This document shows positions 17,969 to 28,176 of a stretch of DNA of 64,000 nt, piece by piece. Below the pieces are notes generated by a model that had not been told where the DNA came from, searched no databases, and was given only the letters and a program-made list of their open reading frames with translations. The DNA lies in contig NZ_CANKUD010000015.1 of assembly GCF_947486615.1 (NCBI RefSeq), forward strand, positions 1-64,000, in the 5' to 3' direction. The stretch is from an uncultured Modestobacter sp. Lineage in GTDB: Bacteria > Actinomycetota > Actinomycetes > Mycobacteriales > Geodermatophilaceae. Each line of letters opens with the position of its first letter. Positions within the stretch are counted from its first letter, which is position 1. A program made the position numbers and the translations under genes.

Positions 17969-18555
17969 GCGCCGCGGGGGAGCCGGGCACGGCGGCGGCC
18001 CCGCCGGCCGCCCAGCAGCTGCACGAGGCGCTGCTGGCCCGCGGTGAGACGGTGGCTGCCGCCGAGTCGCTGACCGCGGGGCTGTTCTGCGCGACGCTCG
18101 CCGAGGTGCCCGGCGCCAGCGCCACGCTGCGCGGCGGTGCCGTCGTCTACGCCACCGACCTGAAGTCGACGCTGGCCGGGGTGGCACCGGAGCTGCTGGC
18201 CGCCCACGGGCCGGTGAGCGAACCGGCCGCGGCCGCACTCGCCGAGGGCATCCGCAGTCGCTGCTCGGCCACCTGGGGCATCGGGCTGACCGGGGTGGCC
18301 GGACCCGATCCGGTCGACGGGCACACGCCCGGGCGGGTGTACCTGGGGCTGAGCGACGGCGTGCTCACCGTCGTGCACGAGCTGGACCTGCCCGGCGACC
18401 GCACGGCGGTGCGGGCGGGGGCGGTGCGGGAAGCGGTGCAGCGGCTGCTGGCCCGGCTGGTCGAGCACCCGGTGCCGCCGCCGTCCGGGGCGGGGAAGCC
18501 GGGAGGCGGCGGGGGTGTTACGCCATCAGCGGACGTGTCCCCACCGGGCCGGTGA
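17965..18555 (+). CDS. cinA: CinA family protein (nicotinamide-nucleotide amidohydrolase domain)
   Basis: A 196-residue stand-alone CinA C-terminal domain. The family signature AAAESLTAGLFCATLAEVPGAS is visible at residues about 31-52, followed by GGAVVYATDLK and the GLTGVAGPDP motif (about 108-117). Domain members deamidate nicotinamide mononucleotide in NAD recycling. The N-terminal molybdopterin-binding-like domain of full CinA (about 400 residues) is absent, as in many actinobacteria. The last 35 residues are a Pro/Gly-rich tail. The GTG start overlaps pgsA by 4 bp. Confidence 0.88.
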   Translation: MSAAGEPGTAAAPPAAQQLHEALLARGETVAAAESLTAGLFCATLAEVPGASATLRGGAVVYATDLKSTLAGVAPELLAAHGPVSEPAAAALAEGIRSRCSATWGIGLTGVAGPDPVDGHTPGRVYLGLSDGVLTVVHELDLPGDRTAVRAGAVREAVQRLLARLVEHPVPPPSGAGKPGGGGGVTPSADVSPPGR

Positions 18556-18658
18556 CCAGGGTCATGGCCGCGTACGGTGAGCACACGGTGTCCCCGGCCG
18601 GTCCGGGGGTCACCGCTGCCTCGTTCGACCTGCTCGGAAGAGTGGACAGGAGACGGCC

Positions 18659-19096
18659 ATGACGCTGCTGCGCACCCAGCTCGGTACCACGCTGCGGGGG
18701 CACCGGCTGCGGCAGCGGCGCACCCTCCGGGACGTCTCGGGTGCGGCCCGGGTCAGCCTGGGGTACCTCTCCGAGGTCGAGCGCGGGCAGAAGGAGGCCT
18801 CCTCCGAGCTGCTGGCGTCCATCTGCGACGCCCTGGACGTCGAGCTGGCCGACCTGCTGGCCGAGGTGAGCCTGGAGATGCGGCTGTCCGAGCCGAGCCG
18901 CCCGGTGCGGCAGGTCGCCCTGGCCCGCCCGGCCGGCCGCGAGGACGACGAGACCGACGCGCCGCAGGTCGAGGAGGCCGCCGGGCACGGCGCGGTCGAG
19001 ACGCCGGTCGCCGAGCCGGCGCTGGCGCTGGTCGGCGGAGGGCAGCCGGCCCGGGCGACCGTGCGCGGCCGCGGCGCGGTCTCCCTCGCCGCCTGA
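18659..19096 (+). CDS. clgR: XRE-family regulator ClgR
   Basis: A 145-residue helix-turn-helix protein. The Cro/C1-type HTH is at residues 6-64 ([45 protein letters not shown] read in pieces), closely like actinobacterial ClgR, which activates clp protease genes and the envelope-stress gene pspA. The region after residue 90 is low-complexity and acidic, then ends VSLAA; the Ala-Ala end is reminiscent of the C-terminal degradation signal of ClgR proteins. The ATG has AGGAG upstream. Position after pgsA matches Mycobacterium (pgsA3-clgR-pspA); here pspA is 9 kb away. Confidence 0.82.
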   Translation: MTLLRTQLGTTLRGHRLRQRRTLRDVSGAARVSLGYLSEVERGQKEASSELLASICDALDVELADLLAEVSLEMRLSEPSRPVRQVALARPAGREDDETDAPQVEEAAGHGAVETPVAEPALALVGGGQPARATVRGRGAVSLAA

Positions 19097-19103
19097 GCAA
19101 GTC

Positions 19104-19208
19104 GAAGGACCCCGTCCTCCTCACCCCTCGCGAGCTCGGGGCGAGCCTCGGGACGGGGCCGGATCCACCACTCGCAGGCTCGTGGCGGGCCCCTGCGAGG
19201 GGGCCGGC
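19104..19208 (+). repeat. GAAGGACC hairpin repeat, copy 2 (compound)
   Basis: It starts 7 bp after the clgR stop. The first unit (19104-19162) has head GAAGGAC and arms CCCCGTCC (19110-19117) and GGACGGGG (19151-19158). A second partial unit (19167-19208) has the core CTCGCAGGCTCGTGGCGGGC and arms CTCGCAGG and CCTGCGAG. The rest of the 240-bp gap to the TetR gene contains no other gene. Confidence 0.72.
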
Positions 19209-19336
19209 CGGTCTGCGAGCTGAGGTGACTGTCCCGGTCACGGGCGGGGGCAACCGTCCAGGGGGCGGCGGAACGCGCGACACGATCTTCGCTCGGTGTC
19301 CACCTCCTTGACCCAGTGCGACCGGGAGGGCACAAA

Positions 19337-20140
19337 GTGTCCATGTCTTCCCCGGGATCCCGCTCGCAGTTGCCGCCGCACCCCTCCCTGCCGGTGCCGA
19401 GCGCCGGCCGCGGTGGGGTCACCGTGCTGGCGGCCGACGCCGCCGAGGCGGCCGCCGCCGAGGCCGCCGCGGTCCACGGTCAGCACCTCACCACCCCGGT
19501 GCCCTCCGGCGCGGCCCTGATGCAGCCGCCGGCCCCCGGCCACCAGTTCACCGCGCCCGTGCCGTCGCTGGCCGTCGCCGTGCCCGCGCCGCGGACCACC
19601 CCGGCCCCGCCCCGCACCGAGGCCCGTCGGTCGGCCCCTCGCCCGGGTGTCGCGATGAGCCGCACCCGCCGCGGCCTGCTGTCGGGCGCCCGCACCGCCT
19701 TCGCCGAGCGAGGGCTCAAGAAGACCACCATGCAGCACGTCGCGGCCGCGGCCGGTGTCGCCAAGGCCACGCTGTACAACCACTTCCGCACCAAGGACGA
19801 CGTGGCGCACGCCCTCATCGCCTTCGAGCTGGACCGGCTGGCCGCCCTCGCCGCCGAGCTGCCGCTGACCGTCGCGGTGCCGGCGCTGGCCGAGGAGGTC
19901 GGCGGCCACCCCGTGCTGCGCCGGCTGGCCGAGACCGAGCCGGAGACCCTGGTGCAGATGATGGCGCTGGACGCCGTCCGGTGGGGTGACGTGGTGAGCA
20001 CGCTGGGTGCCTCGCTGCGGATCTCCCGCCCGGAGGCCGAGCTGGTCTGCCGCTGGCTGCTCGGCCTGGTGCTCCAGCCGGGCACCGTGCAGGAGCGGGC
20101 CGCGCAGGCCGCCGTCGTCACCGGGCAGCTCGTCGGCTGA
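19337..20140 (+). CDS. TetR-family regulator with long low-complexity N-terminus
   Basis: A TetR/AcrR-type protein of about 267 residues. The DNA-binding domain is at about residues 112-160 (GARTAFAERGLKKTTMQHVA, AGVAKATLYNHFRTKDDVAHAL); the C-terminal helical domain is normal in size. The first 110 residues are Ala/Pro-rich and contain near repeats LTTPVPS and FTAPVPS; this is unusual for TetR proteins. GTG 19337 has GGGAGGG 6 nt upstream; ATG 19343 is the alternative. A start near residue 106 (AMSRTRRGLL) would give a normal-sized TetR protein, but codon bias is maintained upstream. Target genes are unknown. Confidence 0.8.
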   Translation: MSMSSPGSRSQLPPHPSLPVPSAGRGGVTVLAADAAEAAAAEAAAVHGQHLTTPVPSGAALMQPPAPGHQFTAPVPSLAVAVPAPRTTPAPPRTEARRSAPRPGVAMSRTRRGLLSGARTAFAERGLKKTTMQHVAAAAGVAKATLYNHFRTKDDVAHALIAFELDRLAALAAELPLTVAVPALAEEVGGHPVLRRLAETEPETLVQMMALDAVRWGDVVSTLGASLRISRPEAELVCRWLLGLVLQPGTVQERAAQAAVVTGQLVG

Positions 20141-20148
20141 CCCCGGCG

Positions 20149-20177
20149 GCGCCCCGCCGTGGAGCGCGGCGGGGCGC
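20149..20177 (+). terminator. hairpin terminator after TetR gene
   Basis: Perfect 11-bp arms GCGCCCCGCCG (20149-20159) and CGGCGGGGCGC (20167-20177) with a 7-nt loop start 9 bp after the stop. The following 190 bp to 20371 contain no recognised gene. Confidence 0.65.
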
Positions 20178-20371
20178 TCGTCCTCCGGGGCGACGGCAGC
20201 GGGTGCGGCGAGCGCCGTCGTCCGCCGCTGCCCGGCCGGGGGCGGACGACGGGGCGCGCCACCAGGCCCGGCCGGCGTGGCAGGGTGACCGCCGAACGCC
20301 ACTGGAGGCGCCGACGCCCGTGCCAGGACCGGGGAGGGACATCCCCGGGCGATCGACATCCGGAGCGCACG

Positions 20372-21601
20372 ATGCGGTACCTGTTCCGACCCCCGGCCGC
20401 CGAGGCCGCCGGGCTGCTCGCGCTGCCGTGGCACCAGCCGCTGGAGGAGTGGGACGAGGACCTGCTGCTGGAGGTGCCGCAGCGGGGCATCTCCCGGCAC
20501 GTCGTGCGGTTCACCGTCAGCGAGGGGCGGGTCTACGCGCTGAAGGAGATCTCCGAGCCGCTGGCCCGGCACGAGTACGCGCTGCTCACCGAGTTCGAGG
20601 GCGAGGGGCTGCCGTCGGTGTCGGTGCTGGGCATCTGCTTCGACCGGCCCGACGACCAGCAGGCGATCCTGGTCACCCGGTACCTCGAGTACTCGATGTC
20701 CTACCGCTACCTGTTCTCCGGGCCGCGGGCCGGGCAGGCGCCCGACCAGCTGCTGGACACCCTGGTCCAGCTGCTGGTGCGGCTGCACCTGGCCGGCGTC
20801 TACTGGGGCGACTGCTCGCTGTCGAACACGCTGTTCCGGCCCGACGCCGGCACCTACACCGCCTACCTGGTCGACGCCGAGACCGCCGAGCGGCACGGGT
20901 CGCTGTCGCCCCGCAAGCGGGCCTACGACGTCGAGCTGGCCCGGGAGCGGGTCGGCGCCGAGCTGATGGACCTGGCCGCCGGTGAGCTGCTGCCGGCGGA
21001 GATCGACCCGATCGAGGTGGCCAACGCCCTCCCGGGCCGGTACGAGGCGCTGTGGGACGAGGTGACCCGCGAGGAGGTCTTCCGCGCCGACGAGCAGGCC
21101 TACCGGGTCGCCGAGCGGGTGCAGCGGATCAACGAGCTGGGCTTCGACGTGGGGGAGATCGAGCTGGTCACCTCCGCCGAGGGTGCCCGGCTGCGGGTGG
21201 AGACCCGGGTGGCCGAGCCGGGGCAGCACCGGCGCGAGCTGGGCCGGCTGACCGGGCTGCAGGTGCAGGAGAACCAGGCGCTGCGGCTGCTCAACGACCT
21301 GCGCTCCTTCCGGGCCTACCTCGAGCAGCGCCGCGGGGAGCCGGTGCCCGAGACGGTCGCCGCGCACCGCTGGCTGACCGAGGTGTACTTGCCGGTGGTG
21401 ACCGCCGTGCCGCCGGAGCTCGCCGGCCGGCTGGAGCCGGCGGAGTTCTTCCACGAGGTGCTGGAGCACCGCTGGTTCCTCTCCGAACGGGCCGGCTTCG
21501 ACGTCGGCACCTGGGCGGCGGTGCGGTCCTACGTTCAGTACGTGCTGCCGCGCACCCCCCGCGAGGTGACCACCCCGTCGGTGATCGCCGCGCGTTCCTG
21601 A
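20372..21601 (+). CDS. DUF4032 protein with kinase-like (LPS-kinase type) domain
   Basis: A 409-residue protein matching the actinobacterial DUF4032 family. The N-terminal half (about 25-240) reads like an atypical small-molecule/LPS kinase: a lysine in VYALKEISEPLARHEYAL (near 65), a catalytic-loop-like VRLHLAGVYWGDCSLSNTLF (about 140-158, with D-x4-N) and a YLVDAET segment (near 172) that could supply the metal-binding aspartate. The C-terminal DUF4032 part (about 240-400) has no assigned role. No membrane segments. The substrate is not known. The ATG at 20372 follows GGAGCGCACG. Confidence 0.75.
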   Translation: MRYLFRPPAAEAAGLLALPWHQPLEEWDEDLLLEVPQRGISRHVVRFTVSEGRVYALKEISEPLARHEYALLTEFEGEGLPSVSVLGICFDRPDDQQAILVTRYLEYSMSYRYLFSGPRAGQAPDQLLDTLVQLLVRLHLAGVYWGDCSLSNTLFRPDAGTYTAYLVDAETAERHGSLSPRKRAYDVELARERVGAELMDLAAGELLPAEIDPIEVANALPGRYEALWDEVTREEVFRADEQAYRVAERVQRINELGFDVGEIELVTSAEGARLRVETRVAEPGQHRRELGRLTGLQVQENQALRLLNDLRSFRAYLEQRRGEPVPETVAAHRWLTEVYLPVVTAVPPELAGRLEPAEFFHEVLEHRWFLSERAGFDVGTWAAVRSYVQYVLPRTPREVTTPSVIAARS

Positions 21602-21639
21602 GCCCGTCGGCCGCCGGTCACCGGGCGGTCTCGCTCCGG

Positions 21640-21668
21640 TTGACAGCCCCTGTGGGCTGGGCCACTCT
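21640..21668 (+). promoter_or_regulatory. candidate promoter of the sugar importer operon
   Basis: A consensus -35 TTGACA (21640-21645) is followed after 17 nt by CACTCT (21663-21668), a weak -10. It would give a leader of about 45 nt before lpqY. Confidence 0.5.
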
Positions 21669-21721
21669 CCGAGATCCACAGCGGCGACGAGGCCGCTGCG
21701 GGCGAACGGAGGCGGTGGCCG

Positions 21722-23080
21722 GTGCCGGACGTCAGCTGGGTCGGAGACGACGGAGGACGGGCAGGGCGGACCGGACCACGCCGGTCACGCCGGGGGCGCC
21801 GAGCGCTCGCCGGTGCGGCCGCTGCCGGGGTGTTGGCCTCGACGCTGGCCGCCTGCGGCAGTGACGGGGGCGGCGTGCCGACGCTCACCTGGTACACCAA
21901 CCCGGACTCCGGTGGGCAGGCGGAGATCGCCGCCCGGTGCACCGAGGACGCCGGCGGCCGGTACGTGATCGAGACGGCGGTGCTGCCGCGGGAGGCGTCC
22001 CAGCAGCGGGAGCAGCTGATCCGTCGGCTGGCGGCGAACGACGCCTCGATCGACATCATGAGCCTGGACCCGCCGTTCATCCCGGAGTTCGCCGAGGCGG
22101 GCTTCCTCGCCCCGGTGCCCGAGGACGTCGCCGAGCGGGTCACCGAGGACGTGGTGGACAGCGCCGTCGAGGGCTCCACCTGGGACGACGAGCTGGTCGC
22201 CGTCCCGTTCTGGGCGAACACCCAGCTGCTCTGGTACCGCAACTCGGTCGCCGAGGCCGCCGGGCTGGACATGACCCAGCCGGTCACCTGGGACCAGATC
22301 GTCCAGGCCGCCCAGGAGCAGCAGGTCCAGGTCGGCGTGCAGGGCATCCGCGCGGAGGCCCTCACCGTCTGGTTCAACGCCCTCATCGAGTCCGCCGGTG
22401 GGTCGATCATCGCGGAGAACTCGACCGACCCCTCGGCGATCGAGCTGGGCCTGACGTCGGAGGCAGGGGTCCGCGCCGCCGAGGTGATGCAGACGATCGC
22501 CACCAGCGGCACGGCCGGTCCGGCGCTGTCCACGGCGAACGAGGACTCCACCGCGACGGCGTTCGAGAGCCCCGAGGGCGGGTTCAACGTGAACTACCCG
22601 TTCGTCTACCCCCGGGCCCTCGCCGCGGTGGAGGCCGGGACGATGGAGGCCTCGGTGCCGGAGGACTACGGCTGGGCGATCTACCCGCGGGTGGACGCCG
22701 ACACCCCGGCCGCGCCGCCGTACGGCGGGATCAACCTGGGCGTCGGGGCCTTCAGCCAGTACCCCGACCTCGCGTACGAGGCGACCGAGTGCATCACCTC
22801 GACGGAGAACCAGGCCTACTACTTCGTCACCAACGGCAACCCGGCGTCGGACACCGCGGTCTACGACGACCCGGAGGTGCTCGAGCAGTTCCCGATGGCG
22901 CCGACCATCCGTGACTCGCTCGAGCTCGCCGCACCGCGGCCGCAGACGCCGTACTACAGCGAGGTCTCCGGCGGGATCCAGCGGGTCTACCACCCGCCGT
23001 CGTCGGTCGACCCCCAGGAGACCCCGGAGGCGGCGACCGACCTGATCACCGCCGTGCTGCGGAAGGAGCAACTGCTGTGA
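21722..23080 (+). CDS. lpqY: trehalose-type ABC transporter substrate-binding lipoprotein (LpqY-like)
   Basis: A 452-residue extracellular lipoprotein of the sugar-binding (family 1) group. An Arg-rich start and hydrophobic stretch precede a lipobox LAAC (Cys 45). The mature protein resembles mycobacterial LpqY, notably TLTWYTNPD, VPFWANTQLLWYR and the conserved NEDSTATAFESPEGGFNVNY block (about residues 270-290). LpqY recycles trehalose released during mycolic acid transfer in mycobacteria; in this organism trehalose or another disaccharide is the likely ligand. It is the first gene of lpqY-sugA-sugB-sugC and overlaps sugA by 4 bp. Confidence 0.8.
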   Translation: MPDVSWVGDDGGRAGRTGPRRSRRGRRALAGAAAAGVLASTLAACGSDGGGVPTLTWYTNPDSGGQAEIAARCTEDAGGRYVIETAVLPREASQQREQLIRRLAANDASIDIMSLDPPFIPEFAEAGFLAPVPEDVAERVTEDVVDSAVEGSTWDDELVAVPFWANTQLLWYRNSVAEAAGLDMTQPVTWDQIVQAAQEQQVQVGVQGIRAEALTVWFNALIESAGGSIIAENSTDPSAIELGLTSEAGVRAAEVMQTIATSGTAGPALSTANEDSTATAFESPEGGFNVNYPFVYPRALAAVEAGTMEASVPEDYGWAIYPRVDADTPAAPPYGGINLGVGAFSQYPDLAYEATECITSTENQAYYFVTNGNPASDTAVYDDPEVLEQFPMAPTIRDSLELAAPRPQTPYYSEVSGGIQRVYHPPSSVDPQETPEAATDLITAVLRKEQLL

Positions 23081-24039
23081 CGCAGACGACGCTCCCCCCG
23101 GTGGAGAAGACCCAACCGGTCTCCGCCCCCGGCGGGACGACGAGCGACCGGTCGAAGAGCGAGCGCAAGCTCGGCTGGCTGCTGGCCGGCCCTGCTCTGC
23201 TGGTCATGCTCCTGGTGACTGCCTACCCGATCGCCCAGGCGGTCTACGACTCGCTGTTCGACTTCCGGCTGACCGACCCGGACAACCGCTCGTTCACCGG
23301 GCTGTCGAACTACGCGGTGATCCTCTCCGACTGGCTGTGGTGGCGGTCGCTGCTGGTCACCGGGTTCATCACCCTGGTCACCGTGGCCGTGGAGCTCGTG
23401 CTGGGCTTCGCCCTCGCCATGGTGATGGCCAAGGCGCTCAGCACGATCCGGCCGGTGCTGCGGGCCGCGATCCTGATCCCGTACGCGGTCATCACCGTGG
23501 TGTCTGCCTTCGCCTGGCAGTTCGCCTTCGACATCCAGACCGGCTTCGTCAACAGCTGGTTCGGCTGGCTGCCGGGCATCGGCGAGGACACCGACTGGTT
23601 CGGCGGCACGTGGACCTCGCTGCTGGTGATCTGCCTGGCCGAGATCTGGAAGACCACGCCGTTCATCTCGCTGCTGTTGCTGGCCGGGCTCGCCCAGGTG
23701 CCGGAGGTGCTGCAGGAGGCGGCGAAGGTCGACGGTGCCACCTGGTGGCAGCGGATGCGCAAGGTCACGCTGCCCAACATGAAGGCCGCGATCATGGTCG
23801 CGCTGCTGTTCCGCACTCTGGACGCGTTCCGGGTCTTCGACAGCATCTTCATCATGACCGGTGGCGCCAACGCGACCGAGTCGGTCTCCTTCCTGGCCTA
23901 CCGGCAGACCATCTCGCGGCTGGAGATCGGGCTGGGGTCGGCGGTCTCGGTGCTGCTGTTCCTGGCCGTGGTGTTCATCGCGATGAGCTTCATCAAGGGC
24001 TTCAAGGTCGACCTGTCCCAGTCGAGGGGGGAAGGCTGA
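23077..24039 (+). CDS. sugA: sugar ABC transporter permease (SugA-like)
   Basis: A 320-residue MalF-type inner-membrane permease with a hydrophilic N-terminus and six transmembrane helices between about residues 30 and 310. The EAA loop that docks the ATPase is visible as EAAKVDGATWWQRMRKVTLP (about 210-229). The GTG start overlaps the lpqY stop (GTGA) and its own stop overlaps the second permease (TGATG). The gene order is that of mycobacterial LpqY-SugABC. Confidence 0.85.
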   Translation: MTQTTLPPVEKTQPVSAPGGTTSDRSKSERKLGWLLAGPALLVMLLVTAYPIAQAVYDSLFDFRLTDPDNRSFTGLSNYAVILSDWLWWRSLLVTGFITLVTVAVELVLGFALAMVMAKALSTIRPVLRAAILIPYAVITVVSAFAWQFAFDIQTGFVNSWFGWLPGIGEDTDWFGGTWTSLLVICLAEIWKTTPFISLLLLAGLAQVPEVLQEAAKVDGATWWQRMRKVTLPNMKAAIMVALLFRTLDAFRVFDSIFIMTGGANATESVSFLAYRQTISRLEIGLGSAVSVLLFLAVVFIAMSFIKGFKVDLSQSRGEG

Positions 24040-24872
24040 TGTCCACCAAGGAGAAGGCCTGGTGGGGCGTCGCCGGGGTGGCGATCGTCCTCTACGCACT
24101 GTTCCCGATCGCCTGGATCGTGTCGCTGTCGTTCAAGGCGCCCAGCGCGCTGAACAACGGCGACTTCCTCCCCGGCACGCCGACGTGGGAGAACTACTCG
24201 CTCATCCTGACCGGCGGGGCCAGTGACCTGTTCCTGCCGGCGCTGCGCAACTCGTTCGGCATCTGCCTGATCGCCACGGCGATCTCCTGCCTGCTGGCGA
24301 TGTTCGCCGCCTATGCGATCGCCCGGCTGGACTTCCCGGGCAAGAAGTTCATCCTCGGGACGGCGCTGGCGGTGGCGATCTTCCCGGTGATCTCGATCGT
24401 GACGCCGCTGTTCAACCTGTGGCGCAACATCGGCCTCTACGACACCTGGCCCGGGCTGATCATCCCGTACCTCTCGCTGACGTTGCCGATCTCGATCTGG
24501 ACCATGTCGGCGTTCTTCCGGGAGATCCCCTGGGAGATGGAACAGGCCGCGCAGGTCGACGGCGCCACCACCTGGCAGGCGTTCCGCAAGGTGATCGTCC
24601 CGCTGGCCGCACCCGGCGTCTTCACCACGGCGATCATCGCGTTCTTCATCGCCTGGAACGACTTCGTCTACGGCATCTCGCTGACCTCCACCGAGGCCGC
24701 GCGACCGGTGCCGGCGGCGCTCGGCCTGTTCTCCGGCGCCTCCCAGTTCGAGGACCCGACCGGTGCGATCGCCGCCGCCGCGGTGATCGTCACCATCCCG
24801 GTCGTCGTCCTGGTCCTGCTCTTCCAGCGGCGCATCGTCGCCGGCCTCACCAACGGCGCCGTCAAGGGCTGA
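24039..24872 (+). CDS. sugB: sugar ABC transporter permease (SugB-like)
   Basis: A 277-residue MalG-type permease with six predicted helices and the EAA loop EQAAQVDGATTWQAFRKVIV (about 168-187). It pairs with SugA to form the membrane channel. The ATG lies in the TGATG overlap with sugA. A conserved FFIAWNDFVYGISLT segment precedes the last helices. Confidence 0.86.
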   Translation: MSTKEKAWWGVAGVAIVLYALFPIAWIVSLSFKAPSALNNGDFLPGTPTWENYSLILTGGASDLFLPALRNSFGICLIATAISCLLAMFAAYAIARLDFPGKKFILGTALAVAIFPVISIVTPLFNLWRNIGLYDTWPGLIIPYLSLTLPISIWTMSAFFREIPWEMEQAAQVDGATTWQAFRKVIVPLAAPGVFTTAIIAFFIAWNDFVYGISLTSTEAARPVPAALGLFSGASQFEDPTGAIAAAAVIVTIPVVVLVLLFQRRIVAGLTNGAVKG

Positions 24873-24915
24873 CGCCCGCCCGCCGACCCACGCTGACCAC
24901 GAGAGGGACGAACTG

Positions 24916-26166
<1,251 letters not shown>

Positions 26167-26174
26167 GCGTCGGT

Positions 26175-26207
26175 CGGCCCGGCGCAGGGAGGGCCTGCGC
26201 CGGGCCG
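26175..26207 (+). terminator. hairpin terminator of the sugar importer operon
   Basis: Perfect 14-bp arms CGGCCCGGCGCAGG (26175-26188) and CCTGCGCCGGGCCG (26194-26207) with loop GAGGG, 8 bp after the sugC stop. Confidence 0.78.
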
Positions 26208-26304
26208 GTCGTGCCGCCGGGCATGATCGGGCCGGGGGTTTGTGCTGCAGCCGTGCTGCGCACCTGTCCCGTGGAGACCCTGGTCGGACCCTGGAGGCAG
26301 CTGG

Positions 26305-27933
26305 ATGGACATCACCGCGACCGACGAGTGGACGGCGCTGGCCGACCACCACCGCGAGATCGGCACCCGCACGCTGCGCGAGCTGTTCGCCGAGGACGCC
26401 GGCCGCGGCGCGCGGCTGACCGGCACCGCCGGTGACCTCTACATCGACTGGTCCAAGCACCGGGTCACCGACGAGACCGTGCAGCTGCTGGTCGCGCTGG
26501 CCGAGCGGGCCGGGCTGCCGGAGCGGATCGAGGCGATGTTCCGCGGTGAGCACATCAACGCCACCGAGGACCGCGCCGTTCTGCACGTGGCGCTGCGCGC
26601 GCCGGCGTCCCAGCCGCTGACCGTCGACGGGCAGGACGTCACCGCCGACGTGCACGAGGTGCTCGGCAAGATGCGCAGCTTCGCCGACCGGGTGCGGTCG
26701 GGGGAGTGGACCGGGCACACCGGCGAGCGGATCCGGGCCGTGGTCAACATCGGCATCGGCGGCTCGGACCTCGGCCCGGCGATGGCCTACACCGCGCTGG
26801 CCGACTACAGCGACCGCGACCTGACCGCCCGGTTCGTCTCCAACATCGACCCCACGGACTTCGCCGAGAAGACCCGGGACCTGGACCCGGCCACCACGCT
26901 GTTCGTGGTCTGCTCGAAGACCTTCACCACGCTGGAGACGCTGACCAACGCCACCGTCGCCCGCGACTGGCTGCTCGCCTCCGGCGCCGACGAGTCGGCG
27001 GTGGCGAAGCACTTCGTCGCCGTCTCCACCAACGCCGACGCGGTGGCCGAGTTCGGCATCGACACCGACAACATGTTCGGCTTCTGGGACTGGGTCGGTG
27101 GCCGGTACTCCTTCACCTCGGCCGTCGGCCTGTCGCTGATGGTCGCCATCGGGCCGGACGGCTACGACGAGATGCTCGCCGGCTTCCACGCCGTCGACGA
27201 GCACCTCCGCACCACGCCCCTGGCGGAGAACCTGCCGGTGCTGCAGGGCCTGCTCAACGTCTGGTACACGAACTTCTTCGGGGCGCAGTCCCACGCCGTG
27301 CTGCCCTACAGCCAGTACCTGTCCCGGCTGCCGGCCTACCTGCAGCAGCTGACGATGGAGAGCAACGGCAAGTCCGTGCGGTGGGACGGGCAGCCGGTGA
27401 CCACCGCCACCGGCGAGGTCTACTGGGGCGAGCCGGGCACCAACGGTCAGCACGCCTTCCACCAGCTGCTGCACCAGGGCACCAGCCTGATCCCGGCCGA
27501 CTTCATCGGGTTCGGCGAGCCCAACCACGACATCGGCGACATGCACGACCTGCTGATGGCGAACATGTTCGCGCAGAGCTCGGCCCTGGCCTTCGGCAAG
27601 ACGGCGGAGGAGGTCGCCGCCGACGGCACGCCCAGCGACGTCGTCCCGCACAAGGTCATGCCGGGCAACCGGCCGTCGACGACGATCCTCGCCCCGAAGC
27701 TCACCCCCGGGACGCTGGGGCAGCTGATCGCCTTCTACGAGCACACCGTGTTCGTGGAGGGCGTCATCTGGCAGATCGACTCCTTCGACCAGTGGGGGGT
27801 GGAGCTGGGCAAGGTCATGGCCCGCCAGCTGGCCCCGGCGCTGGTCAGCGAGACCGCGCCGGAGATGGACCAGGATGCCTCCACGGTCGCCCTCGTCCAG
27901 CACTACCGCCGCCTCCGCGGCCGCCCCGCCTGA
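26305..27933 (+). CDS. pgi: glucose-6-phosphate isomerase
   Basis: A 542-residue glycolytic isomerase interconverting glucose-6-phosphate and fructose-6-phosphate. Both family signatures are present: [16 protein letters not shown] (about residues 262-277) and the C-terminal [15 protein letters not shown] (about 489-503). The active-site segments [11 protein letters not shown] and SKTFTTLET, and the catalytic glutamate and histidine regions ([18 protein letters not shown]), are intact. The ATG at 26305 has GGAGG 8 nt upstream. It is monocistronic and followed by a GAAGGACC repeat. Confidence 0.96.
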   Translation: MDITATDEWTALADHHREIGTRTLRELFAEDAGRGARLTGTAGDLYIDWSKHRVTDETVQLLVALAERAGLPERIEAMFRGEHINATEDRAVLHVALRAPASQPLTVDGQDVTADVHEVLGKMRSFADRVRSGEWTGHTGERIRAVVNIGIGGSDLGPAMAYTALADYSDRDLTARFVSNIDPTDFAEKTRDLDPATTLFVVCSKTFTTLETLTNATVARDWLLASGADESAVAKHFVAVSTNADAVAEFGIDTDNMFGFWDWVGGRYSFTSAVGLSLMVAIGPDGYDEMLAGFHAVDEHLRTTPLAENLPVLQGLLNVWYTNFFGAQSHAVLPYSQYLSRLPAYLQQLTMESNGKSVRWDGQPVTTATGEVYWGEPGTNGQHAFHQLLHQGTSLIPADFIGFGEPNHDIGDMHDLLMANMFAQSSALAFGKTAEEVAADGTPSDVVPHKVMPGNRPSTTILAPKLTPGTLGQLIAFYEHTVFVEGVIWQIDSFDQWGVELGKVMARQLAPALVSETAPEMDQDASTVALVQHYRRLRGRPA

Positions 27934-28004
27934 GGAAGGACCCCCTCGCCCCCACCCCTCGCAGGCTCGCGGCGGGCCCTGCGAGGGGGCCGGGGGGTCC
28001 TCCC
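27934..28004 (+). repeat. GAAGGACC hairpin repeat, copy 3
   Basis: It starts at the pgi stop with GAAGGACCCCCTCGCC, carries the core CACCCCTCGCAGGCTCGCGG and closes with GGGGGCCGGGGGGTCC. The outer arms GGACCCCC (27938-27945) and GGGGGTCC (27993-28000) pair, with an inner CTCGCAGG/CCTGCGAG-type stem. It is the most regular copy. The rest of the gap to 28176 holds no gene. Confidence 0.75.
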
Positions 28005-28176
28005 GCACCGGCGTCGGTCCGGGAGGACAGGCCACAGGATGCGGTGCGCAGGCCATCGGCGTGTGTGCGGTGGCTGGCCGGGCGAGCGGCCTGGGACGAT
28101 GATCGGGACAGCGTCGCCCGTGTGCGCGCCGGACCGCCGCCGGCGGAGCGGAGCACCGGATCAGGAGGAAGCCGCC

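Noticed and set aside
27559-27572. 14-bp palindrome GCGAACATGTTCGC resembling an SOS box
   Set aside because: It lies inside pgi, has a 2-nt instead of a 4-nt spacer between the half-sites, and follows codon preferences of the gene.
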